A stretch of DNA of 64,000 nucleotides from Luteococcus sanguinis (GTDB lineage Bacteria > Actinomycetota > Actinomycetes > Propionibacteriales > Propionibacteriaceae): positions 79,805 through 143,804 of the forward strand of contig NZ_BAAAKI010000016.1 of assembly GCF_039527675.1 (NCBI RefSeq). Direction: 5' to 3'. The notes beneath the pieces are model-generated. The model was not told the origin of the DNA, searched no databases, and saw only the letters and a program-made list of their open reading frames with translations. The position numbers and the translations under genes are program-made. Below are positions 26,179 to 34,459 of the stretch, one piece after another; the stretch's first letter is position 1; each line of letters starts with the position of its first letter.

Positions 26179-27921
26179 TCAGGCTCGGTTGCGACGGCGG
26201 TCCCGGAACTGGCGCCACAACCAGGTCGAGGGGACCGATTCGCCGGTCGCCAGATATTCGACTGCCTCGTCGTGGAAGACATTGTGCGAGAGCGAGGTGT
26301 TGCCGCGGGTGCGCACCAGCAGACCCAGTTCGTCGCCCACCTGCAGGGGTGTGCGGAGGTCCGGGACGAACTGCGTGAGCCCGTCGCGCACCAGCACGGA
26401 GGGGTAGACGTCGATCGGCTGGTCACGGTCGTCCGGGTCGCTGAGCAGCTGCCCGAGCGTCAAGGTGTTTCCCTTGTCGAGCCAGCGGCAGACGGCCGGG
26501 GCGCCACGTCCGTCCAGCACCAGCTTGATGGCGGTTGGGGAGTAGTTGCCCAGCCGGGCCTGCATGTCCTTGAGCACCTTGGCCGACCACTCGTCGGTCT
26601 GCTCGTGGACGTGCTGGATGAAGCCCCAGAACAGCGGCGCCTCCACCCGGGCCAGGGTCTCGAAGGCCACCAGGTCGGTCGCGACGAAGACCTGGTCGGG
26701 CTCGAAGGCCTCCAGCAGCGGTGCGGTGGACACGACCTTCTGGCGTACCGACAGGTAGACCTCGGGGTTCTCCAGCCGGGCGTGCGCGGCCAGCGACAGG
26801 TTGGTGGTGTCGCTCTCTGCGCCGGCGACGAAGCCGACGATCTCGCTGACGTCGGGCAGGCCGGCCGATGGGTCGACCACCTCGACCTGCAGCCCGGCTG
26901 CCCGCAGGTCTCGGGTCACCTCGGCGCCGAAGCGTCCGTCCGCGGCGACCATCCACCGTCCGTGGCTCAGCTCGCAGTGCAGTTTCGGCAGCGGGGTGCC
27001 GGGTTCGTCCAGCAGCCAGGAGGCCAACTGGTAGGTGACGGGCTTCGACAGGGCCATCACCAGGTAGTGGCCAAAGCGATCAAAGGGATTGATCACCGCC
27101 TGCGGTCCGAAGTCCTCCAGCCGCGGGACGTTCTCCCGCTGGCTGCACCGGGTGATCACCGGGATCTCGGGACGCAACAGGTGGGCCGACATGACGACGG
27201 CGAGGTTCATCTCGTCCTTGTCGGTCATCGCCATCACGCCCTCGCACATGGGGTGCCCGAGACCGGCCAGGCCCAGGATCCCGGGGTTGCGCGGGTCTCC
27301 CTGCAAGGACGGAACGTCGGCGGTGAGCTGGTCGGCGACCAGCACGTCGATCCGGCCGGGGTCCTCGTCCAGGATGACCATCCGGCGCCCCAGCTGGTCG
27401 AGCGCCAGGGCCAGCGTCCGACCTGCCTGGCCGTAGCCGGCGATCAGGATGAAGGGCTCGCGCATCGACTCCACCCGCCGGTGGAAGCGCTGCATCGACA
27501 GCGCCTTGCGGAAACCCGGCTCCTGCAGCATCGCGAAGGTGGCACCGAGGGCGTAGGCCCAGATCGTCACCGACATGAAGATGCAGACCGTCATCCACAT
27601 CCGCTGGGCGACGGTGAAGGCGTAGGGCGTCTCGCCGAAGCCGATCGTCGGTGCGGTGTAGGCCATCACGTAGAAGGCGTCGAAGGGCGTCATCCGGTAG
27701 GGATTGCCCTGGTCGTCCACGCCGGGGATCAGCGTGAACCCGAACACGGAGATGGCGAACACCCCCAGCACCATCACCAGCGGCCAGCGCAGCCGGCGCA
27801 GCACCAGGAAGACGGCGGCGGTGGTGGGCACCTCGGTGGGCACCTCCACCGCGACGCGGCGCAGCCTGCGATCACCCGCGCGCCACGGCGGGGAGTTGAG
27901 CATCAGCAGGGGATTGCCCAC
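26179..27921 (-). CDS. ion-channel/TrkA-N (RCK) protein with a TIGFGE filter
   Basis: A 580-residue protein: two transmembrane helices (about 44-65 and 108-132) around a pore loop whose filter reads T92-I-G-F-G-E97 instead of TVGYGD. An RCK/TrkA-N Rossmann domain starts with AGYGQAGRTLA (161-171), and a second RCK-like half extends to about 480. This is the layout of two-helix ligand-gated K+ channels, with an unusual filter. It follows a small membrane-protein gene by 9 bp on the same strand, suggesting a complex. Ion selectivity cannot be stated. Confidence 0.83.
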   Translation of the reverse strand: MGNPLLMLNSPPWRAGDRRLRRVAVEVPTEVPTTAAVFLVLRRLRWPLVMVLGVFAISVFGFTLIPGVDDQGNPYRMTPFDAFYVMAYTAPTIGFGETPYAFTVAQRMWMTVCIFMSVTIWAYALGATFAMLQEPGFRKALSMQRFHRRVESMREPFILIAGYGQAGRTLALALDQLGRRMVILDEDPGRIDVLVADQLTADVPSLQGDPRNPGILGLAGLGHPMCEGVMAMTDKDEMNLAVVMSAHLLRPEIPVITRCSQRENVPRLEDFGPQAVINPFDRFGHYLVMALSKPVTYQLASWLLDEPGTPLPKLHCELSHGRWMVAADGRFGAEVTRDLRAAGLQVEVVDPSAGLPDVSEIVGFVAGAESDTTNLSLAAHARLENPEVYLSVRQKVVSTAPLLEAFEPDQVFVATDLVAFETLARVEAPLFWGFIQHVHEQTDEWSAKVLKDMQARLGNYSPTAIKLVLDGRGAPAVCRWLDKGNTLTLGQLLSDPDDRDQPIDVYPSVLVRDGLTQFVPDLRTPLQVGDELGLLVRTRGNTSLSHNVFHDEAVEYLATGESVPSTWLWRQFRDRRRNRA

Positions 27922-27930
27922 GGTCAGACC

Positions 27931-28317
27931 TCAGCGGCGACGGTAGGAGACGGTCTCGGCGACCAGCAGGACGATCGAGACGGCATTCGCGAGCAGCGCA
28001 CCGCCCGACAGCGAGACGACCGAGGAGATCGCCCGGATGTCCAGCCCGGCGGACGAGACCTGCGTCGCGTAGACGTAGAAGGCGGTGGCGCCGATCAGCT
28101 GGATGTCGGCCACCAACGAGGTGGCCAGGTGGATGGCACCGATCTGGGTGCGGTCGCCGAGCTTCAGGATGGTGGCGACGAGGTTGACGACCACGGCGAG
28201 GTAGAGCTCCCACCCATTGTGCAGGTGCGGGTTCGACATGTCGCCGAGGAAGAACCCGAAGTTGATCGTCGCTGCGAGCAGCACGAAGAAACCGAAGAGC
28301 ACCTTTTCCAGATTCAC
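27931..28317 (-). CDS. small four-helix membrane protein (DUF6394-like)
   Basis: A 128-residue, strongly hydrophobic protein with four predicted helices. The motifs FGFFVLLAATINFGFFLGD and LKLGDRTQIGAIHLATSLVADIQLIGA match what I recall of DUF6394. That family is found next to the same type of TrkA/ion-channel gene in other bacteria, and the same pairing is seen here (9-bp gap). A subunit or modulator of the channel is the natural guess. Confidence 0.75.
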   Translation of the reverse strand: MNLEKVLFGFFVLLAATINFGFFLGDMSNPHLHNGWELYLAVVVNLVATILKLGDRTQIGAIHLATSLVADIQLIGATAFYVYATQVSSAGLDIRAISSVVSLSGGALLANAVSIVLLVAETVSYRRR

Positions 28318-28408
28318 GTGGTCACGCTATCCGCCCGCACCGACAATTCACAGGAGTGCCTGCAGTGCCGGTTGAGGTGGAGCATGGGCGAACCCAGCGG
28401 ACGGACGA

Positions 28409-28864
28409 CTAGCCGCGCCGCATCGGGACGTGCGGGATGCCGTCCTCGTCGTAGTCGTCCCCGTCGCGGCGGAAGCCGAAACGCGCGTACCAGCCCTCCA
28501 ACGGCGCCTGCGCATTGAGGACGACGGGCGCTCCCGGTGCGAGTTCTTCGCACTGGTCGAGGGCGAAGGCGAACAGTTGTTGCGCAACGCCGGTGCCGCG
28601 GACGCTGAGCGCGGTGGCGACCCGTCCGATCCTGATCGCGTCGGTCTCCCGCAGGATTCGAGCGGTGGCCACGACCTCGCCGCCCCGGGTGCCCCACACC
28701 ATCTGGGCGCCGGGCTCGACGTCACGCCCGTCCAGGTCGGGATAGATGCACGCCTGCTCGATGACGAAGACGTCCGCGCGCAACTTGCAGATGTCGTGCC
28801 AGAGCAGGGGATCCAGGTCGCGGACGGGTGCGCGACCGAGCTCGAGGGGGAGGTCCGTGGCCAT
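28409..28864 (-). CDS. GNAT acetyltransferase, ElaA type
   Basis: A 151-residue N-acetyltransferase. It opens with LLWHDICKLRADVFVIEQACIYPD-like sequence typical of ElaA, then the acetyl-CoA loop IGRVATALSVRGTGVAQQL (about 80-98) and GWYARFGFRRDG near the end. ATG 28864 overlaps the stop of the upstream gene by 1 bp; a GTG 3 nt earlier is also possible. The acceptor is unknown. Confidence 0.87.
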   Translation of the reverse strand: MATDLPLELGRAPVRDLDPLLWHDICKLRADVFVIEQACIYPDLDGRDVEPGAQMVWGTRGGEVVATARILRETDAIRIGRVATALSVRGTGVAQQLFAFALDQCEELAPGAPVVLNAQAPLEGWYARFGFRRDGDDYDEDGIPHVPMRRG

Positions 28865-29943
28865 CACTGCACCGTACAGGTGCGCAGTACCGTGCCGGCA
28901 TCGTCGAGCAGGGCCACCTTGACGGGGATCCGGGCGCCGTCGGGGTCCTCCGGCAGGGGAGTCGGCAGGTCGAGCACCCGGTTGGTGACCAGGATTCCGT
29001 TGTTGATCGGGAAGGTCGTGGTGATGCCGCCACCCACCACGGTCGCACGGAGCTGGGTGGCCCTGGTCAGCTCGCCGCGTTCGTCGCGCACGAAGCTGAC
29101 CGTGCTGAAGTTCACCCTGGTGACCATGTTCTTGGAGCCTCGTGCGTCAACGGCGACGGCTGCCAGCCCCGGGTCCGGGCAGGCGTAGTACACGTCCGTG
29201 GACGGGGGAATGAAGTCAACCCCGGCAGCCGTCCCATTCGGAATCAGCTGGCACCGCGCCAACGCCCCGAAGTCTGAGTAGAGGGCGACGCTGCGACTGC
29301 CATCCAGTGGGTCGAGCGCAGAGCTCGCGACGTGCCAGCGGGCGGCGAAGGGAAAGCCGGAACTGTCGCGGCACAGCGTCTTCCAGTCGGTGGAGTCGTC
29401 GGCCAGCAGGTCGGCGGTGAGTTGCTTGCCGTTGCCGGTGGTCTCGAAACCCAGGTAACAGGCGCGGGAGTGGGACTCGTCGTAGTCCCAGTTGGACCAC
29501 GTGGTCCCGTCTGGGTCGACCTGCTCGTTCAGGGTGGGCAGGTACTCGGAGGATTCGAAGACGTGGACGATGGCACCGGGGCCCCGGAACTCGAAGTCTG
29601 AGGGTCCGAGAACCTCTGGCGCGGTGACCGAGCAGCGGCGGTTCACCTCGTCGTCCGGCATTTCCAGCCCGTCCAGGGGCGAGGCGCTCTCGTGGTAGTT
29701 GGTCTGCCACCAGCTCTTCGGGGTGGGTGTGGGAGCCGGCGCGGGGCCAAACCGGACCGTTGGACGGAACCAGACGACCAGCCCGATCACCAATGCCAGG
29801 GCGGCGAGTGCGGCGAGCACCCGGTTGCGCACCCGGGCTCGCTGGCGGGCCACCCGGGCGCGAACCTGTTCCGCGCTGGTGGTGGCTGGCGCATGGTGCT
29901 CGTCGCTGGCGCGGTCGAGTTCATGGGCGAGGCGGATGATCAT
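28864..29943 (-). CDS. single-pass membrane protein paired with a sigma-like gene
   Basis: A 359-residue protein: a cytoplasmic basic N-terminus of about 40 residues, one transmembrane helix (about 43-60), a Pro/Thr-rich stalk, then a 280-residue extracytoplasmic domain without recognised motifs and with a few Cys. The ATG overlaps the stop of the upstream sigma-like gene (ATGA). That arrangement suggests an anti-sigma or regulator role, but the zinc motif HxxxCxxC of ZAS anti-sigma factors is absent. Function is unassigned. Confidence 0.65.
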   Translation of the reverse strand: MIIRLAHELDRASDEHHAPATTSAEQVRARVARQRARVRNRVLAALAALALVIGLVVWFRPTVRFGPAPAPTPTPKSWWQTNYHESASPLDGLEMPDDEVNRRCSVTAPEVLGPSDFEFRGPGAIVHVFESSEYLPTLNEQVDPDGTTWSNWDYDESHSRACYLGFETTGNGKQLTADLLADDSTDWKTLCRDSSGFPFAARWHVASSALDPLDGSRSVALYSDFGALARCQLIPNGTAAGVDFIPPSTDVYYACPDPGLAAVAVDARGSKNMVTRVNFSTVSFVRDERGELTRATQLRATVVGGGITTTFPINNGILVTNRVLDLPTPLPEDPDGARIPVKVALLDDAGTVLRTCTVQ

Positions 29944-30560
29944 GCGTCACCCCTCGACAAGCTCGGGGAGCGTGGTGGGTCGCTCGGGGAACGTGGTGGG
30001 TCGGACGGGGATCGTGGTGGTTCGGACGGGGAGCGTGGGGGGTCGCTCGGGGGATCGGAGGGGCGGGCGAAGGAGCCGTCCGCCAGCTCGTCCTCGAGCA
30101 CCAGTTGGTCACCGGTACGGGTCAGTTCGGCGCGCAGGTTGGCTATTGACTCCTTCTTCAGCGCTGCCGCGTCCACGACGCCGAGTGCGGCCTGGACCTC
30201 CGCGTCCGAGGCCTTGGCGAACCAGCCCAGCACCACTGCTGCCCGCTGCTGGACGGGCAACGACGCGAGCGCGGTGAGCAGGCGGTCGGAAGGGTCCTGG
30301 GCAGGGCCCTTCACGGCTCGAACTGCCGTGCTGTCGACCAGTGAGTCGGCGCAGGAGAGCGCCGCAACCATCTCGCGGCGCACCGCCGTCACCGCGCGTG
30401 GACCATCGGCGAAGTCGGTTCCCCTGCGCAGCAGGGTGACCAGCGCGTCCTCGATGGCGCGGTCGGCGCGCGTCCATGATCCGGTCAGCAACAGGGCCGT
30501 CCGGCGCAGGCCGGAGAGTTCCACCTCGACGAACTCGTCCAAGGCGTCAACCGCACCCAT
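29940..30560 (-). CDS. sigma-70-like (ECF/SigE-family-like) protein with repeat-derived tail
   Basis: A 206-residue protein. Residues about 5-70 resemble region 2 (FVEVELSGLRRTALLLTG) and about 105-160 resemble region 4 (LASLPVQQRAAVVLGWFAKASDAEVQAALGV), as in SigE-family ECF factors, though degenerate. The ATG at 30560 follows a GGGAGG ribosome site and a TAGCGT -10 at 30600-30595. Residues 168-206 are 7-residue PRSPSDP units encoded by a 21-bp DNA repeat array. It is coupled to the membrane protein gene downstream, as sigma/anti-sigma pairs often are. Confidence 0.68.
   Translation of the reverse strand: MGAVDALDEFVEVELSGLRRTALLLTGSWTRADRAIEDALVTLLRRGTDFADGPRAVTAVRREMVAALSCADSLVDSTAVRAVKGPAQDPSDRLLTALASLPVQQRAAVVLGWFAKASDAEVQAALGVVDAAALKKESIANLRAELTRTGDQLVLEDELADGSFARPSDPPSDPPRSPSEPPRSPSDPPRSPSDPPRSPSLSRGDA
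29950..30056. repeat. 21-bp tandem repeat array inside the sigma-like gene, copy C
   Basis: The core CCCTCGACAAGCTCGGGGAG is followed by four further 21-bp units (GCTCGGGGAACG..., GGACGGGGATCG..., GGACGGGGAGCG..., GCTCGGGGGATC...). The period equals 7 codons and gives the PRSPS(D/E)P heptads of the protein tail. It is of the same family as copies A, B, D, E and F. Confidence 0.88.
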
Positions 30561-30718
30561 GCTGCCTCCCACGCTGCGCTGCGAACCGAGGGCAACGCTA
30601 GCCCCAACAGGGGTCCGACGGCAGATGGTCGGGGCTGCGCAGGGGGAGTCGCCACCGGATCGGGGCGCACACGTACTAGGTTCGGTGCAGTCCCCTTTCA
30701 AGATGTGGAGCCCACGAC

Positions 30719-31924
30719 ATGACCACCACCGTTCTGGCCGTCTACGGCACGCGCCCCGAAGCGATCAAGATGGCGCCGGTCATCAAGGCACTGGAGACCT
30801 CCGAGACCCTCCACTGCGAGATCGCCGTCACCGGACAGCACCGCGAGATGCTCGACCAGGTCAACGAGATGTTCGGCATCGTGCCCGACCACGACCTCAA
30901 TGTCTTCGAACCCGGCCAGACGCTGAACGCGCTGATGGCCAAGGTCTTCGCCCGGATCGACCCCGTGCTCGAGCAGGTGGCCCCGAAGGCCGTCCTCGTG
31001 CAGGGCGACACCTCCACCGTCGCCGCCGCCGCGATCGCCGCGATGTACCGCCAGATCCCGGTGGTGCACCTGGAGGCCGGCCTGCGCTCCGGTGACATCT
31101 GGTCGCCCTTCCCGGAGGAGGCGAACCGCAAGATCGTCAGCCAGATCACCTCGCTGCACCTGGCGCCGACCACCCAGTCGCGCGACAACCTGCTGCGCGA
31201 GGGCATCAGCGCCGACGACATCGTCGTCACCGGCAACACCGTCATCGACGCGCTGTTCACCACGCTCGACCTGAACCCGCCGGTCAGCCACCCGCAGGTG
31301 GCCGAGCTGGTGGAGCAGGGCAAGAAGATCCTGCTGGTCACCACCCACCGCCGCGAGAACTGGGGCGGTGCGATGGAGAACGTCGGACGTGCGCTGCGCA
31401 CCATCGCGCAGAACTACCCCGAGATGACGATCGTGCTGCCGGCCCACCGCAACCCGCTGGTGCGCGAGGCCGTGCTGCCCAGCGTCGAAGGCCTGCCGAA
31501 TGTCCTGGTGACCGAGCCGCTCAGCTACGGCGAGTTCATCCGCGTGATGAATGCCGCGCACATCGTGCTCACCGACTCGGGCGGCGTGCAGGAGGAGGCG
31601 CCCTCGCTCGGGCGCCCGGTGCTGGTGATGCGCGAGAACACCGAGCGTCCTGAGGCCGTCGCGGCCGGCACCGTGCGCCTGATCGGCACCGACGAGGCCC
31701 GGATCGTCGACGAGGTCTCCCGCCTGATGACCTCCCAGGCCAGCTACGACGCGATGAGCAAGGCCCAGAACCCCTACGGCGACGGGCAGGCCGCGTCCCG
31801 CACGGTGGCCGCGATCGAACAGCTGCTCGGCCTCGGCCAGCGGATCGAGGACTTCTCGGTCGACCGTCCGGCGCCCCGCACGGTCAACGTCGAGGGCTCG
31901 GCCAGCCTGCGAGGCGAGCACTGA
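30719..31924 (+). CDS. wecB: UDP-N-acetylglucosamine 2-epimerase (non-hydrolysing)
   Basis: A 401-residue epimerase producing UDP-ManNAc. Family motifs are all present: YGTRPEAIKMAPVI at the N-terminus, VQGDTSTVAAAA, HLEAGLRS, THRRENWG and TDSGGVQEEAPSLG with RENTERPEA. The GT-B fold length is normal. A TAGGTT -10 (30677-30682) and a GTGGAG site precede the ATG. It stands just before the dehydrogenase gene, so the pair makes UDP-ManNAcA for a surface glycan. Confidence 0.95.
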   Translation: MTTTVLAVYGTRPEAIKMAPVIKALETSETLHCEIAVTGQHREMLDQVNEMFGIVPDHDLNVFEPGQTLNALMAKVFARIDPVLEQVAPKAVLVQGDTSTVAAAAIAAMYRQIPVVHLEAGLRSGDIWSPFPEEANRKIVSQITSLHLAPTTQSRDNLLREGISADDIVVTGNTVIDALFTTLDLNPPVSHPQVAELVEQGKKILLVTTHRRENWGGAMENVGRALRTIAQNYPEMTIVLPAHRNPLVREAVLPSVEGLPNVLVTEPLSYGEFIRVMNAAHIVLTDSGGVQEEAPSLGRPVLVMRENTERPEAVAAGTVRLIGTDEARIVDEVSRLMTSQASYDAMSKAQNPYGDGQAASRTVAAIEQLLGLGQRIEDFSVDRPAPRTVNVEGSASLRGEH

Positions 31925-32025
31925 TCAGCACGTGAACACATCCCGGCGGTGTGGCGTTCAGCCATCTGGGACACTGGAACCAATCTCCGGGACAACCGAA
32001 CACCCGATCCACGAAGGATGACCCC

Positions 32026-33276
32026 ATGGCACTACCCGTCAACAGCATCTGCGTCATCGGCCTGGGCTACATCGGCCTGCCGACCGCCATCATCTTCGCC
32101 TCGCACGGCGTCAAGGTCACCGGCGTGGACGTCAGTGACCGCCACGTCGACGCGGTCAACCGCGGGGAGCTCCCCTTCGTGGAGGAGGGTCTGGACGTCG
32201 TCCTCAAGGAGGTCGTCGACAAGGGCCTGCTGACCGCGCAGAAGGAGACCCCGGAGGCGGACGTCTTCATCGTTGCCGTCCCCACCCCCTTCGCCGAGGG
32301 CTACAAGGCGGACGTGTCCTACATCGAGGCCGCCGCCAAGGCGCTGGCCCCGAAGCTCAAGGAGGGCAACCTGGTCGTCCTGGAGTCGACCTCCCCGCCC
32401 GGCACCACGGAGCACATGGCCGAGGTCATCCTCGCCGAGCGTCCCGACCTGTCGGCTGACGGCAAGGATGGCAAGCCGGTCATCCACTTCTCGCACGCCC
32501 CCGAGCGCGTGTTGCCCGGCCGGATCATGGTCGAGCTGGCCGCCAACGACCGCGTGCTGGGTGGCATGACCCCCGCCGCGACCGAGCTGACCCGCGACGT
32601 CTACGCGATCTTCTGCACCGGCGAGCTGCTCACCACCGACGCCCGCACGGCCGAGATGGCGAAGCTGACCGAGAACTCCTTCCGTGACGTGAACATCGCC
32701 TTCGCCAACGAGCTCTCGGTGATCTCGGAGAAGATGGGCATCGACGTCTGGGAGCTGATCGAGCTGGCGAACCACCACCCGCGCGTGAACATCCTGCAGC
32801 CCGGCCCCGGCGTCGGTGGCCACTGCATCGCCGTCGACCCGTGGTTCATCGTCTCGGCTGCGCCACAGGAGTCCCGGCTCATCCACACGGCGCGCGTCGT
32901 CAACGACGACAAGCCCGAGTGGGTCATCGACCACGTGCTCAAGGCGATCGAGGGCAACGACTCCCCGACGATCGCCGCTCTGGGCCTGGCCTTCAAGGCC
33001 GACATCGACGACCTGCGCGAGTCCCCCGCCGTCGCGATCACCAAGAAGCTGGCCGAACGCCTGCCCGCAGCGAAGGTGCTGGCCGTCGAGCCGAATGTCA
33101 CCGAGCTGCCCAAGCAGCTCACCGGGATCGCGAACGTCGAGCTGGCCGACCTGGACACCGCACTCGAGGCGGCCGACGTCGTCCTGTTGCTGGTGGACCA
33201 CAAGGAGTTCAAGGCCCTGGACCGCGCTCGCCTGGAAGGCAAGCAGGTCGTCGACACCCGTGGCACCTGGCGCTGA
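32026..33276 (+). CDS. wecC: UDP-N-acetyl-D-mannosamine dehydrogenase
   Basis: A 416-residue nucleotide-sugar dehydrogenase that oxidises UDP-ManNAc to UDP-ManNAcA in two NAD+ steps. It has the Rossmann motif GLGYIGLP (about residues 9-16), the catalytic-Cys loop GPGVGGHCIAVDPWF, and the substrate-binding lysine region KLTENSFRDVNIAFANEL. It lies 101 bp after wecB on the same strand. A hairpin and assembly gap follow. Confidence 0.94.
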   Translation: MALPVNSICVIGLGYIGLPTAIIFASHGVKVTGVDVSDRHVDAVNRGELPFVEEGLDVVLKEVVDKGLLTAQKETPEADVFIVAVPTPFAEGYKADVSYIEAAAKALAPKLKEGNLVVLESTSPPGTTEHMAEVILAERPDLSADGKDGKPVIHFSHAPERVLPGRIMVELAANDRVLGGMTPAATELTRDVYAIFCTGELLTTDARTAEMAKLTENSFRDVNIAFANELSVISEKMGIDVWELIELANHHPRVNILQPGPGVGGHCIAVDPWFIVSAAPQESRLIHTARVVNDDKPEWVIDHVLKAIEGNDSPTIAALGLAFKADIDDLRESPAVAITKKLAERLPAAKVLAVEPNVTELPKQLTGIANVELADLDTALEAADVVLLLVDHKEFKALDRARLEGKQVVDTRGTWR

Positions 33277-33292
33277 CCGCACCCGCCCGCTG

Positions 33293-33368
33293 ACGCACCG
33301 GGCCCCGAACCCCNNNNNNNNNNNNNNNNNNNNNNNNNNNCCCTCAAGGGGTTCGGGGCCCGGTGCGT
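33293..33368. terminator. 21-bp inverted repeat spanning an assembly gap
   Basis: ACGCACCGGGCCCCGAACCCC (33293-33313) is the exact reverse complement of 33348-33368. This is a very strong hairpin right after wecC and a natural terminator. The gap (N run) fills most of its loop, so the real loop length is not known. Confidence 0.7.
33314..33340. other. assembly gap (27 N)
   Basis: An unsequenced run lies in the loop of a GC-rich 21-bp inverted repeat, a structure that commonly breaks assemblies. The size may be nominal. No gene is interrupted: wecC ends 37 bp before it. Confidence 0.98.
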
Positions 33369-33480
33369 TGCCGCGCACGGGCGGCGAGGGCGTTTGTCGT
33401 CCCGGCTGCGCTGATGATCAGCTGTCCAACAGCCTTCCAATGACTGAGGCAACAAGGTCCAGGGCCTAGCGTCACGTGTC

Positions 33481-34353
33481 GTGAGAGCCACCGGAGGGGA
33501 AGCTGCCAGAACACGCAGAAAGCGACGCGCCGTCGTCCTGGCCACGGCCGGAGCGGCATGTCTGTCGGGCGTCGGGGCGGTGCCCGCGCAGGCGGTGACG
33601 TACGCCAGGATCACGGCGGAGGGTGCCAGCACCACTGGCTCGACCACCGGCGAGGCTCTGCTCCTCGAGCGTGGCGCCAAGTTCCGGATCGTCAAGATGG
33701 CCAGCGGGGCGAACGAGAGGTCGCTCTTCCCGGTGGTGGATCGCACCAAGGGCGAGCGGTCCCCCTCGTCGGTGCGCGCCCAGATCAGCGCGAGCACCGG
33801 ATACGCGCGCAGTGAGCTGATCGTCGTCGACGCCGCCCCGATGGGCCGGGCGAACGTCTTGGAGTACAGCATCTTCCTGCCCGCCAACCAGGTCGCGCCG
33901 AAGGCCAACCAGTGGTGGATGTTCTCCCAGTTGAAGCAGACGAACTGCGGCGTCCCACCGGTGGCCTTCGAGCTGGTGTCGGGCACTCCCAGCGACAAGC
34001 TCCAGTACAAAGTGCTGTTGCGCAACGACAAGCTCGGTTGGAAGGCCACCGACAGTCCGCACGGCCTGGAGATCTTCCGGGGGCCGATCGCCAAGGGGCG
34101 TTGGGTGCGTTTCAAGGTGGAGTACCGGGCCGAGCCGGCGCGCCCGAGCAGGAACTTCCTGCGCATCTGGGTGGACGGTGTGCGCACCCGCGCCCGGCTG
34201 CCCGAGGGGCACGCCATCGGATACACGAAGGCCTGCACCGAGTATCCGGTACCCAACTCGATGAACCTGCGCGTCGGCATCTACCGCGGCGGGGTCTGGT
34301 GGACGACCGCCGGGCGCACCTGGTTCGACAACATCAGCTATGGCACCCGCTGA
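33481..34353 (+). CDS. secreted polysaccharide-lyase-like protein (heparin lyase I type)
   Basis: A 290-residue exported protein starting at GTG 33481, 8 nt after a TAGCGT -10 (33467-33472), so possibly leaderless. A Sec signal follows a twin-arginine-like RTRRKRRAVV stretch, with cleavage near PAQA (residue 38). The rest is a beta-rich jelly-roll: ELIVVDAAPMG, NQWWMFSQLKQ, GRWVRFKVEYR and NLRVGIYRGG resemble the heparin-lyase-I-like polysaccharide lyase fold. It sits inside a locus that makes a uronic-acid-containing glycan, so wall-glycan remodelling or release is plausible. Catalytic residues were not confirmed. Confidence 0.72.
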   Translation: MRATGGEAARTRRKRRAVVLATAGAACLSGVGAVPAQAVTYARITAEGASTTGSTTGEALLLERGAKFRIVKMASGANERSLFPVVDRTKGERSPSSVRAQISASTGYARSELIVVDAAPMGRANVLEYSIFLPANQVAPKANQWWMFSQLKQTNCGVPPVAFELVSGTPSDKLQYKVLLRNDKLGWKATDSPHGLEIFRGPIAKGRWVRFKVEYRAEPARPSRNFLRIWVDGVRTRARLPEGHAIGYTKACTEYPVPNSMNLRVGIYRGGVWWTTAGRTWFDNISYGTR

Positions 34354-34399
34354 GCACCCAGGCCCTTTGAGGCATCAGGCCCCTGGGGGACACATCAAG

Positions 34400-34413
34400 C
34401 CCCGTCGACGGGG
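34400..34413. terminator. GC-rich palindrome between convergent genes
   Basis: CCCCGTCGACGGGG is a perfect 14-bp palindrome in the 106-bp space between the lyase-like gene and the GT10 gene. GGGGGACTGATC repeats nearby (about 34409-34420 and 34431-34440). Probable bidirectional terminator. Confidence 0.45.
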
Positions 34414-34459
34414 ACTGATCTGCCCCTCGGGGGACTGATCCGGCTGGTCGCCTCTCGGT

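Noticed and set aside
26080..28518. An 812-residue plus-strand frame opposite the channel gene
   Set aside because: Composition is His/Gln/Val-Gly rich as expected for a shadow of a GC-rich gene; no start signal, and the minus strand has recognisable proteins.
33314..33340. Possible break in wecC or a missing gene at the N run
   Set aside because: wecC ends cleanly at 33276 and the flanks are the arms of one hairpin, so a gene-sized loss is not supported.
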